DNA of 64,000 nt from Bacillus sp. Marseille-P3661 (lineage in GTDB: Bacteria; Bacillota; Bacilli; Bacillales; Bacillaceae_J): the NCBI RefSeq assembly GCF_900240995.1, contig NZ_LT965954.1:967135-1031134 (forward strand), written 5' to 3'. Each line of letters begins with the position of its first letter. The stretch's first letter is position 1. The notes beneath the pieces are model-generated. The model did not search any database, had not been told where the DNA came from, and worked only from the letters and a program-made list of their open reading frames with translations. This document shows positions 25,285-36,440 of the stretch, piece by piece. Position numbers and translations under genes: made by a program.

Positions 25285-26148
25285 TCACGCTTGTCCTAAA
25301 ACTTTTTCTGTACCTTCATTTGTTTTATTAATATAAACTTGATGTGGAAAAGGAATCTCAATACCATTTGCATCAAACGCTTCTTTGATTGTTTTACGCA
25401 GCTCGCGCTCAACTCCCCATTGTTCTCCATTTTGAGTCTTAGCAATAACACGTAAAACAACATCCGATGATCCTAGAGCTTGAACTCCAATTACACTTGG
25501 ACCTTCTGCAATAACAGAACTCTCAGCGGCCACTCGGTCACAGGCAGCTTGCATTACTTCTATTGCTTGATCGATGTTTACATCATATGCTATACCAATA
25601 TCAACAAGAGCACGCATATTTCCTCGTGAATGGTTTCTCACACTAGTTATATCACGATTCGGAATAAAATTAAGTGTGCCATCAAAGCTGCGAATTTGTG
25701 TAGTCCGCAAGCCGACTACTTCAACAACTCCATCAATACTGCCAACTGTTACATAATCATTAACATCAATTTGCTTTTCTAATAACAAGAAAAAGCCAGT
25801 CACAACATCGCTAACAAGTCCTTGAGCTCCAAAACCAACTGCTAGTCCAACAATCCCTGCGCCAGCAATTAAACTTGCAACCGATAATCCAAAAATACTG
25901 AATAACGTTGCCACAAGAATAAAGATTAACACATATGAGAAAATATTCTCCGCTAGCCTTTGTAATGTCAACGCGCGACCTTCCGAAATATCCTTTCTAT
26001 TACTAAGTTTGTTAAATGTACGCTCTAACAATTTCTTGCCAATTGCCTTAACTATAATAAAAGCCAGGAAAATACCAATTACCTTTAATGCCACTAAGCC
26101 AGCATTAATTAGTAGTGCTTCCCAATTAAAGTTTCCTAAGTTAAACAA
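25285..26148 (-). CDS. Small-conductance mechanosensitive channel (MscS family)
   Basis: 287 residues: three hydrophobic segments (18-40, 64-84, 88-110), the last being the Gly/Ala-rich pore helix (IAGAGIVGLAVGFGAQGLVSDVVTGFF), then the beta domain (VTVGSIDGVVEVVGLRTTQIRS) and a C-terminal cap. It would open under membrane tension and release solutes at osmotic downshock. TTG start with GAGGAG eight bases upstream. Monocistronic. Confidence 0.92.
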   Translation of the reverse strand: MFNLGNFNWEALLINAGLVALKVIGIFLAFIIVKAIGKKLLERTFNKLSNRKDISEGRALTLQRLAENIFSYVLIFILVATLFSIFGLSVASLIAGAGIVGLAVGFGAQGLVSDVVTGFFLLLEKQIDVNDYVTVGSIDGVVEVVGLRTTQIRSFDGTLNFIPNRDITSVRNHSRGNMRALVDIGIAYDVNIDQAIEVMQAACDRVAAESSVIAEGPSVIGVQALGSSDVVLRVIAKTQNGEQWGVERELRKTIKEAFDANGIEIPFPHQVYINKTNEGTEKVLGQA

Positions 26149-26464
26149 ATAATCATCTCCTCAATTCTCTTGATGTTTTCAGCAAAATATAACTTGTATA
26201 TCAGCGGTTAATTTATTCTCTTATTTGTTATAACATAATCATCAATAAACGTCACGGACGTTGTCTGACTGCTACTGATTATTCCTAATACAAGCTTTAT
26301 TTATTTTAGTTTAATAAGATAGGATAATAGGAATTTTCACATAGATGATTTAGAATATTTATAGAAAGGCTGAAAACTTTAAAGCTAACATTCAACCTCA
26401 CAAAAAAGCTATGATTGCCATAAAATCTGCTACGTATAAATTTTTAATAAAAAGAACTATTAAA

Positions 26465-26480
26465 GTACCACTTTAGGTAC
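26465..26480 (+). promoter_or_regulatory. Inverted repeat before the MFS exporter gene
   Basis: GTACC, 6 nt, GGTAC immediately upstream of the ribosome binding site of the gene at 26499. It could be a repressor site controlling the transporter; no regulator gene lies beside it. The rest of the 26149-26498 gap is AT-rich with no other recognisable element. Confidence 0.35.
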
Positions 26481-26498
26481 ATATAAGAGGAGTTTGAA

Positions 26499-27872
26499 GT
26501 GAATATGTCACATAGCCCAAATGAACTTTTAGCTAAAAAAAACAATCTAATCATTTTAGCTGTCGCATTGGGAGCCATATTAAATCCATTAAATACAACG
26601 ATGATTACAGTTGCATTGCCAGACATACAGAAGGAATTTGCATTAACATCTAACCAAGTATCTTGGTTAATTTCCTCCTATTTTATTGTAAGTGCGATCT
26701 GTCTGCCGCTGATTGGTAAATTAAGTGACTTTTACGGTAGAAAACAAATATTCTTAATTGGATTATTACTGGTAGCTATATCATCCTTGACAGCTCCCCT
26801 ATCCAATAACATGTTATTTTTATTAGGGATGCGCTCGATTCAAGCCATTGGTACATCCGCTTTATATCCAGCTGGTATTGGCATTGTACGATCCTTTATA
26901 TCTAAAAATCAAAATCGAGTGATTGGTACACTAGCGGTCTTTGCCAGTACTTCTGCAGCTTTCGGACCAACGATTAGCGGCATACTAATTCAATATGGTG
27001 GCTGGCCGATTATTTTTTATGTGAATTTTCCCGTAATTATTTTATCCGCAATTTTGGCTTATAAGTATATACCTAATGATACTAAAGTGGCTAAAGCATC
27101 TTTTAAATGGGATTCACCTGGAATATTTTTATTTAGTCTATTAATATTCTTCTGGATGTATTTTTTCCAAGATTTCAAAAATGGCTTGAATGTGTGGGCC
27201 CTTGTTATTTCTGTAATGGTAAGCTATTTATTTTATCAGCATGAAAAAAAGAGTTCAGAGCCATTTATTAATGTTAATTTTTTATTAAAAAATTTAAATA
27301 TATCATTAGTTTTCATTCAATATATTTTTACAACACTGGTCTTTTTCGCAATGCTACTGTCAATGCCTACTTATCTACAAAGTGTGCTTATGTTAAACTC
27401 CAAATCAACTGGTATTACAATGCTTTCTATTTCTGTATTTGCAATGATAATGACTCCACTTGCAACAAGGTGGATGGAAAAGTCAGGTTTCAGAGTCCCT
27501 TTAATGTTTGGGGTGGCAGTAGGAATAGTTGGGGTTATCCTACTTTTCACTACAAACCATACCATTTATTGGATATTAATTATATTATCGATTATTGGCA
27601 TAAGTAATGGAATTTTAAATGTCGGCTTACAAACTGTTTTGTATAGCTTTGTTTCTAAGTCCGAAAGTGGCATAGCATCAGGATTGTTAATGACTTCTAG
27701 GTTTATTGGTAATATTCTTGCCTCAAGCTTATTTGGAGTTATGTTTGCTACAGGCATAAGCGATCAAAATTTAACCTCCATGTCGATTGTTTTATTGATA
27801 ATTTCTGTTGTTTTAATACCGGGAATGCTTTTAATAACCAATGCAAAATATCTTCTTAAGAAACAAGCATAG
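26499..27872 (+). CDS. MFS drug exporter, EmrB/QacA (DHA2) type
   Basis: 457-residue transporter with 14 predicted membrane segments. Family motifs: NTTMITVALPDIQKEF in helix 1, the loop motif GKLSDFYGRKQ between helices 2 and 3, and AFGPTISGILIQYGGWPIIFYVNFP in helix 5, characteristic of proton-drug antiporters. GTG start six bases after AGAGGAG. The substrate cannot be predicted. A solitary gene with an inverted repeat at its promoter side and a terminator after it. Confidence 0.9.
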   Translation: MNMSHSPNELLAKKNNLIILAVALGAILNPLNTTMITVALPDIQKEFALTSNQVSWLISSYFIVSAICLPLIGKLSDFYGRKQIFLIGLLLVAISSLTAPLSNNMLFLLGMRSIQAIGTSALYPAGIGIVRSFISKNQNRVIGTLAVFASTSAAFGPTISGILIQYGGWPIIFYVNFPVIILSAILAYKYIPNDTKVAKASFKWDSPGIFLFSLLIFFWMYFFQDFKNGLNVWALVISVMVSYLFYQHEKKSSEPFINVNFLLKNLNISLVFIQYIFTTLVFFAMLLSMPTYLQSVLMLNSKSTGITMLSISVFAMIMTPLATRWMEKSGFRVPLMFGVAVGIVGVILLFTTNHTIYWILIILSIIGISNGILNVGLQTVLYSFVSKSESGIASGLLMTSRFIGNILASSLFGVMFATGISDQNLTSMSIVLLIISVVLIPGMLLITNAKYLLKKQA

Positions 27873-27899
27873 ATAGTTTGATCTATAGATATCGACAAA

Positions 27900-27928
27900 A
27901 AACCAGCTCTCGTAACTAGAGCTGGTTT
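27900..27928. terminator. Bidirectional terminator
   Basis: 11-bp perfect stem AAACCAGCTCT / AGAGCTGGTTT with a 7-nt loop, between the converging MFS genes. Confidence 0.88.
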
Positions 27929-27966
27929 CTATATTATTATAACTTGATAACTTGATTACACACATA

Positions 27967-29187
27967 CTACTTCTCAAAAACCGTTCGATTTCTCCCTGCT
28001 CCAAGCCCAGCTGCAACCATCAGAAACACAGTTAGTAGTAACACAACTAAGGCTGGTGCCCAAGAGTGGGTTACGTCGTATAGAACTCCAACTACAAACG
28101 GACCTAGTGCAGCCAGTATGTAACCCCCTGATTGAGACATACCTGATAACTCTGCAGCTTGTTTCGCATTTTCTGTTCTCAACCCAAGTAATGTAAGCGC
28201 CAAACTAATATTTGCTCCTTGACCAATTCCAATTAATATTGAGGATATGATCAATATAGTATTGTTAACACTGCTTAACAATCCGCTTAGTCCAATTATC
28301 CATAAAATCCCTATAGCTACAACAATCCCTCTTTGATTTTTAAAGCGCTCTGCATACACTGGCGTTAAAAATGTTGCTGGAAGACCACAAAGTTGCATAA
28401 TTGATAGCAGCCATCCTGCCGTTGCCAAGCTCATTCCTTTAGCAATAAGGATCTCTGGCAACCACGCGATCACACAATAGTATAAAAGCGATTGCAAACC
28501 CATAAAAGCAGTTACCTGCCATGCAATAGCTGAGCGCCATAATCGATTTTCTTTTAACTGAACGGATGTCGTCACGGTAGGATTATTGCTTTTCTTGAGC
28601 TGCGGGATCCAAATAATTGCTGCTATTACTGCAAATAAGCCCCACGTCAGCAATGAACCTCTCCACCCTAACTGTAAATCTTCCGCTAGAATGACACTAA
28701 AGCCTGATCCTAACGCAGCAATCACAGCCATTGACGTTGTATAGATACTTGTCATTAGTCCTACTTTTTCAGGAAATTTATTTTTAATAATACCTGGTAA
28801 TAAAACATTAGAAATAGCTATGCCTATCCCAATCAATGCAGTTCCCACGAATAATAATGAAATAAACCCACTTGAACGTATCAGAATGCCACCTACGAGT
28901 ACCATTAAACCAACAAATATCATTCGTTCATTACCATAACGATGACCAAATTTTGGTGCTAAAATGGATAGAATCCCAAATGAAAGTAACGGAAGTGTCG
29001 TGATAAAACCAGCTAAACCAGCTGTGATCCCCGTATCTGCACGAATTAAACTAACTAACGGCCCAACCGATGTCAACGCTGGTCGTAAATTAAACGCAAC
29101 CAAAATAATTCCTACTAACAATAGTGTTTTCCCTACTGTTCTTGTTTCGGTATTTACTAAAGTTTGACTTTTAGTCTGACTTTGCAT
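27967..29187 (-). CDS. MFS transporter, CynX/NimT type
   Basis: About 406 residues with 12 membrane segments. The first segment NLRPALTSVGPLVSLIRADTG is characteristic of the CynX/YycB group (cyanate or nitroimidazole transporters by name; real substrates mostly unknown). The ATG at 29187 follows GGAG by eight bases; the longer frame from 29226 would overlap the upstream gene. It lies 14 bases after the alpha/beta hydrolase gene, so the two are probably one operon. Confidence 0.88.
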   Translation of the reverse strand: MQSQTKSQTLVNTETRTVGKTLLLVGIILVAFNLRPALTSVGPLVSLIRADTGITAGLAGFITTLPLLSFGILSILAPKFGHRYGNERMIFVGLMVLVGGILIRSSGFISLLFVGTALIGIGIAISNVLLPGIIKNKFPEKVGLMTSIYTTSMAVIAALGSGFSVILAEDLQLGWRGSLLTWGLFAVIAAIIWIPQLKKSNNPTVTTSVQLKENRLWRSAIAWQVTAFMGLQSLLYYCVIAWLPEILIAKGMSLATAGWLLSIMQLCGLPATFLTPVYAERFKNQRGIVVAIGILWIIGLSGLLSSVNNTILIISSILIGIGQGANISLALTLLGLRTENAKQAAELSGMSQSGGYILAALGPFVVGVLYDVTHSWAPALVVLLLTVFLMVAAGLGAGRNRTVFEK

Positions 29188-29201
29188 TATGAAAACTCCT
29201 T

Positions 29202-30023
29202 TTATTGAAATACCTCTTCTATCCACTTTTTTGTCATTTGATAGGTAACAGGATGAGATAATATCCCATCATGATTTGCTTCACTAATCATATGTACCTT
29301 CGCATTATTATACTTTGTAAATAGTGGGTGATATTGGTCAGCTACAAATTCCTCATCTTTATCTCCTACAAGTACTAATGTAGGTTTATGCAATGCTTTT
29401 AGACTATCTTTGTAAAGATGTGGAAAACGAGAGAAAAATAGTCGGTAACTCAGTTGAAGGGTTTCCCTGCCATGTTGAATATGCTCGGGCTTATTATTTG
29501 TATATACCATCCAATTGTTAAATTTAGTAATCCTAAGACGATTAAGGAGCATTAATGAAAGTAATTTAATGAAACTTACACTCGAGCTGCTATTTTCGTT
29601 TTTTTTCGGTGTTGTTGGAGCAAATGGATGAATAAAGGGTGCCAGCAATAAATATCCATGGATATGCTCGCTATATGAGCTTACTGCAAAGCGCAGTGTC
29701 GTACCTCCGCCAGCAGAGTGGCCGGCTAGAATGATCGTTGGGTTGTTATGTTTACGATTGATCCAATTTATGAAGTCCATTAAATCATCCTCATGCTGGC
29801 CAATATAATCCAAGTCCCCTCTCCGTATTGACTGCTTTCCATAACCACGTAAATCTGGTGTATATACATGCGCAAGATTTTCATTTGCAATAAAATCGGC
29901 GATCGGACTTAAATATTTATGATCTTCACTTATTCCATGGAGCAAGATCATCACGTTATCTGATTCTGCTGGATAATAGTGAAAAAACAGGTCACTTTTA
30001 TCCCTTGCCTGAAAAGAGTCCAT
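29202..30023 (-). CDS. Alpha/beta hydrolase
   Basis: 273-residue cytoplasmic alpha/beta hydrolase of the monoacylglycerol-lipase/lysophospholipase-like group. It has the oxyanion region ILLHGISED, the nucleophile elbow GHSAGGG, an acid candidate in VGDKDEEFV, and the catalytic His in EANHDGIL. Substrate unknown. First gene of a likely two-gene operon with the CynX-like transporter. Confidence 0.85.
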   Translation of the reverse strand: MDSFQARDKSDLFFHYYPAESDNVMILLHGISEDHKYLSPIADFIANENLAHVYTPDLRGYGKQSIRRGDLDYIGQHEDDLMDFINWINRKHNNPTIILAGHSAGGGTTLRFAVSSYSEHIHGYLLLAPFIHPFAPTTPKKNENSSSSVSFIKLLSLMLLNRLRITKFNNWMVYTNNKPEHIQHGRETLQLSYRLFFSRFPHLYKDSLKALHKPTLVLVGDKDEEFVADQYHPLFTKYNNAKVHMISEANHDGILSHPVTYQMTKKWIEEVFQ

Positions 30024-30249
30024 TGTTAAAATCCTCCAAATAATGAGTCTGTTAATATTATACTATGTTTTTTTAATATTACAATAATTCAGGCTACTAG
30101 AACAAAAACCAAAAACTACACTAACATACTTACCTATTTCTAAGACATGCCAGGGTTAATTTCTCTAAGGACACTAAAAAGTCCGCAACGTCTTCTTCTT
30201 TATCCTGCGAATATATTGCACTCGTACTATTTTTAACTCAAATAAAAAG

Positions 30250-30287
30250 CGCCTTAACCCAGAACAAAAAGTTCGTGAAGTAAGGCG
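30250..30287 (-). terminator. Terminator of the riboswitch/peptide unit
   Basis: CGCCTTA / TAAGGCG stem with flanking A and T runs on both sides, about 47 bases after the peptide stop codon. Functional in either direction, but the peptide gene is the only one pointing into it. Confidence 0.75.
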
Positions 30288-30333
30288 TTTTTTTATATGC
30301 TAATATACTACCTAAAATCTAAACCATAATGAA

Positions 30334-30420
30334 TTATTCCATTGATTTTAATGCTAATTTCCATTGGATATACGATAGTCCTCCAATTAACACCATTGTT
30401 GCTGCGATGGACAACCACAT
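30334..30420 (-). CDS. 28-residue membrane peptide controlled by a c-di-GMP riboswitch
   Basis: Frame of 29 codons starting at ATG 30420, eight bases after the strong ribosome binding site GGAAGGGAG. The product MWLSIAATMVLIGGLSYIQW followed by KLALKSME is one hydrophobic helix with a short basic/acidic tail. A longer frame from 30555 would run through the riboswitch aptamer and is not credible. Aptamer, peptide and terminator form one complete unit with no other gene, so the peptide is the only apparent output of c-di-GMP sensing here. A role in membrane or surface behaviour is inference; no family recognised. Confidence 0.8.
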   Translation of the reverse strand: MWLSIAATMVLIGGLSYIQWKLALKSME

Positions 30421-30471
30421 AGTAAAAACTCCCTTCCTTGAAATGTACCTTAATCGCACCTCGTAGGAAGT

Positions 30472-30565
30472 ATCGTTATTCGGTAGCTGGCGAACATGGT
30501 CGTTTGACTTTAGCCCCTCTAGCTTTGCGTCACTGACTTTCGTCAGGTTTGCCACTTCGTACGAT
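30472..30565 (-). ncRNA. Cyclic di-GMP-I (GEMM) riboswitch
   Basis: On the minus strand all GEMM-I landmarks appear in order: P1 arm AUCGU, GGCAAACC, a CUGAC-GAAA-GUCAG hairpin with the GNRA tetraloop, ACGCAAAGC, GGGGCUAAAG, then CCAGCUACCG and the closing P1 arm ACGAU. Between aptamer and start codon, CUUCCU can pair with AGGAAG of the ribosome binding site and no U-run terminator is seen, so control is probably at translation initiation. Confidence 0.93.
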
Positions 30566-30777
30566 TTCGGTTGTGTTACTTATACCCATATTAGCAAAAA
30601 ATCAAACTTGGAAATATAGATCAATAGTAACAAATTTTGTTGAAAAATTGGTGAAAAGGTATTTTTTTATTTCCTTGCATCTAAACTATTAGGTTTAAAG
30701 TCTCGATCATTCGCAGAATTTTAATAAATAATTATGTTATCCATTTATAGTCAAACTGTTTCAATATTTTTTTAAAA

Positions 30778-31032
30778 TTAATCAAAAAGTCTCGCAATTA
30801 ACCCTGCAACAATCACAACAATAATGGCCCCAATAAGTGCAGGGCCTAACCAAATACCCGCTACTACCGGGCCCCAAGACCCAAATAAATCTGGCCCTAG
30901 CCAAGCCCCAATAAACCCAGCGACAATAGCTCCGGCCCAACCTCCAGGCATCCCAAAAGGTGACAACTTATCCGCTACGATTCCTATAACCAACGCCATA
31001 ACTGCAGTCAAAATAAAAGTAATTAGATCCAT
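30778..31032 (-). CDS. GlsB/YeaQ/YmgE family stress membrane protein
   Basis: 84 residues, three Gly/Ala-rich membrane helices with the conserved MPGGWAGAIVAGFIGAWLG segment of the transglycosylase-associated (GlsB/YeaQ/YmgE) family. These small proteins are commonly part of general stress regulons; biochemical role unknown. Divergent from gmd, across a gap with an inverted repeat (CCTTCGTTA / TAACGAAGG, 31198-31232). Confidence 0.88.
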   Translation of the reverse strand: MDLITFILTAVMALVIGIVADKLSPFGMPGGWAGAIVAGFIGAWLGPDLFGSWGPVVAGIWLGPALIGAIIVVIVAGLIARLFD

Positions 31033-31188
31033 TTATTTTACTCCTTTTTGCTATCTTATGCAGTCTTGTATGGTTTGTTCGAATTATCTTTAATACTGTC
31101 CATGAGGAACAGCATGTTGGGAAATTCATATATATAACATTAGCATAGCATAGCAATACCAATTAAGCAGCTATATACATGCCCTTAG

Positions 31189-33175
<1,987 letters not shown>

Positions 33176-33218
33176 AAAGGTATATCCTGAAAAAAAGCAT
33201 AGATTTTTTAAAAATAAA

Positions 33219-33236
33219 GAGCCTTAATAAAGGCTC
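33219..33236 (-). terminator. Terminator of the HprK-like gene
   Basis: GAGCCTT / AAGGCTC stem with a 4-nt loop; the minus strand continues into TTTATTTTTAAAAA. Confidence 0.7.
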
Positions 33237-33315
33237 ACTTACATAAAACATTATTCTGTCTTTCATTATAGTAACAACAATTCCATTCATGTTTTTGCTG
33301 CCAACAACATTCTGT

Positions 33316-34254
33316 TTAGCTATTATCACTAGAATCCGAAAACTCAGACTCAAGTCTTTGCATAAAATCTTCAGCAGCACTGTACCCTTGCTGACGTAGA
33401 TACCAGTTATTTGCAGCTGCCTCAATTAACCCCGCAACATCACGCCCAGGTTGTAGCTGAATTTCAATGGATGGTATTTTGACGCCCATGTATTCTGTAA
33501 ACTGCATTTCCTGTTCTAATTCATTGTATAAGGCATCCTTCTGCCATTTCGTTAAATGAATATCAAGCGAAATTCGCGTTTCTTCTTGAAATGCTTTACG
33601 TCCATATAAGCGGACAACATTTAACAAGCCAATACTTCGGAGCGCCAAAAATTCCTTTGTTCTTTCATCATGTGTACCTAAGAGTGTTTGCGGACTTAAC
33701 TTTTTTAATACAACTACGTCATCAGCCACTAACCGGTGTCCACGGCCAATTAATGTATGTGCTGTTTCGCTTTTACCTACCCCTGAATTACCGCGCAGTA
33801 AAATACCGATTCCAAAAATATTTAAACACACACCATGCACTGCAATTTCTGGCGCTAATTCTTTAACCATATAAGCATCAAGTTTGGTTATGAATTCTGA
33901 AGTAGTTTCAGGTATGTTGGTGACTAACAAGGGGATCTCCTCTTCGATACAATGATGTGTTAAATAAGTTAGTCCTTCTTCACCCGTCGTAACAATGAAA
34001 CATGGTGGATGATATTTTACGATATTCCCAATTCGAAACGCTCTTTCCTCTTTACTTAATTTATGTAAATAAGTTATTTCTTTTCTTCCTAAAATTTGAA
34101 CTCGCTCAGTCGGAAAAAATTCAAAATGACCAACGAACTCCAAGCCAGGACGATGCACCCGGGACTGTGTAATCGGTTTCTGAAGTTGGTCCTCTCCAAC
34201 TAATACTTTTAATGAAAACTTACGAACTAAGTCTTCAACTGTTAATGTTTTCAC
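33316..34254 (-). CDS. hprK: HPr kinase/phosphorylase-like protein, divergent and stand-alone
   Basis: About 312 residues with the two HprK domains. The C-terminal kinase part shows IAVHG, the P-loop GNSGVGKSETA (near residues 155-165) and GHRLVADDVVVL, then LQPGRDVAGLIEAAANNWYL. HprK phosphorylates HPr on Ser46 and is the switch of carbon catabolite repression. Two things are unusual: the usual lgt/ppaX neighbours are missing, and the HPr-contact signature normally RG(L/I)G-INV reads RSIGLLNV here. It may be a second, specialised copy rather than the housekeeping enzyme. GTG at 34254 is preferred (GGTGAG seven bases before) over GTG 34266. Confidence 0.78.
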   Translation of the reverse strand: MKTLTVEDLVRKFSLKVLVGEDQLQKPITQSRVHRPGLEFVGHFEFFPTERVQILGRKEITYLHKLSKEERAFRIGNIVKYHPPCFIVTTGEEGLTYLTHHCIEEEIPLLVTNIPETTSEFITKLDAYMVKELAPEIAVHGVCLNIFGIGILLRGNSGVGKSETAHTLIGRGHRLVADDVVVLKKLSPQTLLGTHDERTKEFLALRSIGLLNVVRLYGRKAFQEETRISLDIHLTKWQKDALYNELEQEMQFTEYMGVKIPSIEIQLQPGRDVAGLIEAAANNWYLRQQGYSAAEDFMQRLESEFSDSSDNS

Positions 34255-34408
34255 GCTTATTCTCACCGCCTATTGCCTTCTAAATTTGAATTATACTTTA
34301 AAATTGTGAAAACGTCATCTATACGTATCAGATATCCATAAAAGTATAGAACAAGCGAGGTGGCCCAAACACTTTCTTGCGAATTATACTGTAATCCTTA
34401 AGGACAAA

Positions 34409-34444
34409 AAAGGTTTGAATCTATATGTTGAGATTCAAACCTTT
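34409..34444 (-). terminator. Terminator of the pit operon
   Basis: Perfect 14-bp stem AAAGGTTTGAATCT / AGATTCAAACCTTT with an 8-nt loop and a following T run on the minus strand. Confidence 0.9.
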
Positions 34445-34522
34445 GATAAGCTTTTAGCACGCACTTTTTAAGCACCTGTTACACGCTATGGTTAATTTAT
34501 GTAGAAAACTCGAATTGAATAA

Positions 34523-35521
34523 CTAAAAAATTGCATTTAAAATATAAAATGAAATTCCGGCTATCAAAGCAGAAATTGGAAGTGTTATTATCCAAGTAAT
34601 AAGCATCCTTTGAGCCGTTCCCCATTTTACTCCTTTTATACGGTGTGCAGATCCTACGCCCAAAATAGATGACGAAATAACATGCGTGGTACTCACTGGT
34701 AAATGAATAAATGTAGCACCAAAAATAACTGCCGCACCTGTTAAATCAGCAGCAACACCATTTACAGGCTTTATCTTCATTATTTTCCCACCAACGGTTT
34801 TAATGATGCGCCATCCACCAACAGAAGTACCTAACCCCATAGCTAGTGCGCAGGAAAATTGTACCCAAGTTGGAATTTCACTAGACGTTGTATAGTTATT
34901 GGCGATAAGAGCCATCGTTATGATCCCCATAGCTTTTTGGGCATCATTGGTACCATGGGTAAATGATTGTAGTGCGGCTGTAAAAATTTGGAACAAACGG
35001 AAATTTCGATTTGTTCTTGTTAGATTATTATTTCTAAATACTACCTTAATAATGCTATAAACAATATAACCGACAACGAAGGCTATAATTGGTGAAAAAA
35101 TTAAGGCTTGGATAATTTTAAGAAATCCATTGTAATTCAATGCATTAAAACCAGCCGCCGCAATCGCTGCCCCGGCAATTGAACCAATAATAGCATGTGA
35201 TGAGCTTGAAGGAATTCCATAATACCACGTAATTAAATTCCAAGAAATCGCTGCAATAAGTGCTGCCAAGATAACGAGGGAACCGTTTTGGAGCGTAAAA
35301 GGATCCACAATATCCTTCGTAATTGTTTTAGCAACACCAGTAAAGGTCATAGCTCCAACAAAGTTCATAATAGCTGCTAGAAGTATTGCATGCCTTGGTT
35401 TAAGTGCCTTAGTGGAAACAGAGGTTGCGATTGCATTTGCCGTATCATGAAAACCATTAATAAAGTCAAAAGCTAAGGCACCAATTACTATTAATACTGT
35501 AATTATAAAAATAACATCCAT
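34523..35521 (-). CDS. pit: Low-affinity inorganic phosphate transporter (PiT family)
   Basis: 332-residue PiT transporter with about ten membrane helices and the two inverted family signatures: GFHDTANAIATSVSTKALKPR near the N-terminus and THGTNDAQKAMGIITMAL in the middle. Takes up metal-phosphate complexes by proton symport. The DUF47 gene lies 12 bases upstream on the same strand, the usual pairing. Confidence 0.92.
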   Translation of the reverse strand: MDVIFIITVLIVIGALAFDFINGFHDTANAIATSVSTKALKPRHAILLAAIMNFVGAMTFTGVAKTITKDIVDPFTLQNGSLVILAALIAAISWNLITWYYGIPSSSSHAIIGSIAGAAIAAAGFNALNYNGFLKIIQALIFSPIIAFVVGYIVYSIIKVVFRNNNLTRTNRNFRLFQIFTAALQSFTHGTNDAQKAMGIITMALIANNYTTSSEIPTWVQFSCALAMGLGTSVGGWRIIKTVGGKIMKIKPVNGVAADLTGAAVIFGATFIHLPVSTTHVISSSILGVGSAHRIKGVKWGTAQRMLITWIITLPISALIAGISFYILNAIF

Positions 35522-35533
35522 TATAAAAGCCCC

Positions 35534-36151
35534 TTACGCATTTTTCATAATAATACTCTCTAATGTATTTGCTACTGCCTGACAATCATCAGCAATGTTT
35601 TCTAGACTTTCATAGATTTCTTTATATTGAATAATACGAATTGGGTCCTTCTCAACTGCAAATAGATTTTTTATAGATTGACGTAATATTCCATCGCATT
35701 TGGACTCATAATCCTTAATCTTAATTGCATGCTCTCTTATATCAAGAAGTTTCTTCGTAGATAAAAGTTCAACTGCTAATTCAATTTCAATTGCGCAATT
35801 CCGAATAGCATCGACAAATTTCACCATATACTCGTCTGCATTAGTAATTGAATACATTTCTAATAATGCGGCACAATGCTCAAAACCGTCTAACACATCA
35901 TCTAAACTCATCGCTAAGCTAAGAATGTCCTCACGTTCAATTGGTGTAATAAATGCTTTATTAAGCTCAACAATCACCTCATGAACATAATCATCACCTT
36001 TATTTTCATACTTCTTCATCGTATCGAAAAAAATTTTCAGATCACTCGTATTCGATAACTTGTAGTCAGCAAAATAAATTGCACTTTCCTTTATATTTGT
36101 CGAAATTCGCATCAATAAATCCATGAATTTGTCAGCCTTTTTAAAGCCCAT
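35534..36151 (-). CDS. DUF47 (PhoU-like) phosphate transport accessory protein
   Basis: 205-residue all-helical PhoU-like DUF47 protein with the metal-binding heptads typical of the family (YENKGDDYVHEVIVELNKAF, IEREDILSLAMSLDDVLDGFE and DYESKCDGILRQ). Partners with Pit and is thought to modulate phosphate uptake. GGAGG before ATG; first gene of the dus-pit pair. Its upstream side faces repeat array 2. Confidence 0.9.
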   Translation of the reverse strand: MGFKKADKFMDLLMRISTNIKESAIYFADYKLSNTSDLKIFFDTMKKYENKGDDYVHEVIVELNKAFITPIEREDILSLAMSLDDVLDGFEHCAALLEMYSITNADEYMVKFVDAIRNCAIEIELAVELLSTKKLLDIREHAIKIKDYESKCDGILRQSIKNLFAVEKDPIRIIQYKEIYESLENIADDCQAVANTLESIIMKNA

Positions 36152-36440
36152 CTTTTAACCTCCACTAGTTTTAACTGATTAATAAAATCCTTCAAACGTA
36201 AATATTGTATACGAAAAATGTCGAATTAGGAATTATTTTTTTACAAATAATTAACAATCTCTTAACAAACTCTTAAAATCCACTAATATGTAAGTATATA
36301 GCTTCAGGTAACATCATTTCTTATACTAACCTATCTCACCTTTAGATATTACTGATATTGATCCAAGAGAAACAAACTTTATAGTGCGCCATACACACTT
36401 GAATTGTATTCTAACTAGACGAGCAACTTCATGGTTTAGT

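Noticed and set aside
30421-30555. N-terminal extension of the peptide gene to 73 residues
   Set aside because: The extra codons run through the riboswitch aptamer; the real ribosome binding site is directly before the ATG at 30420.
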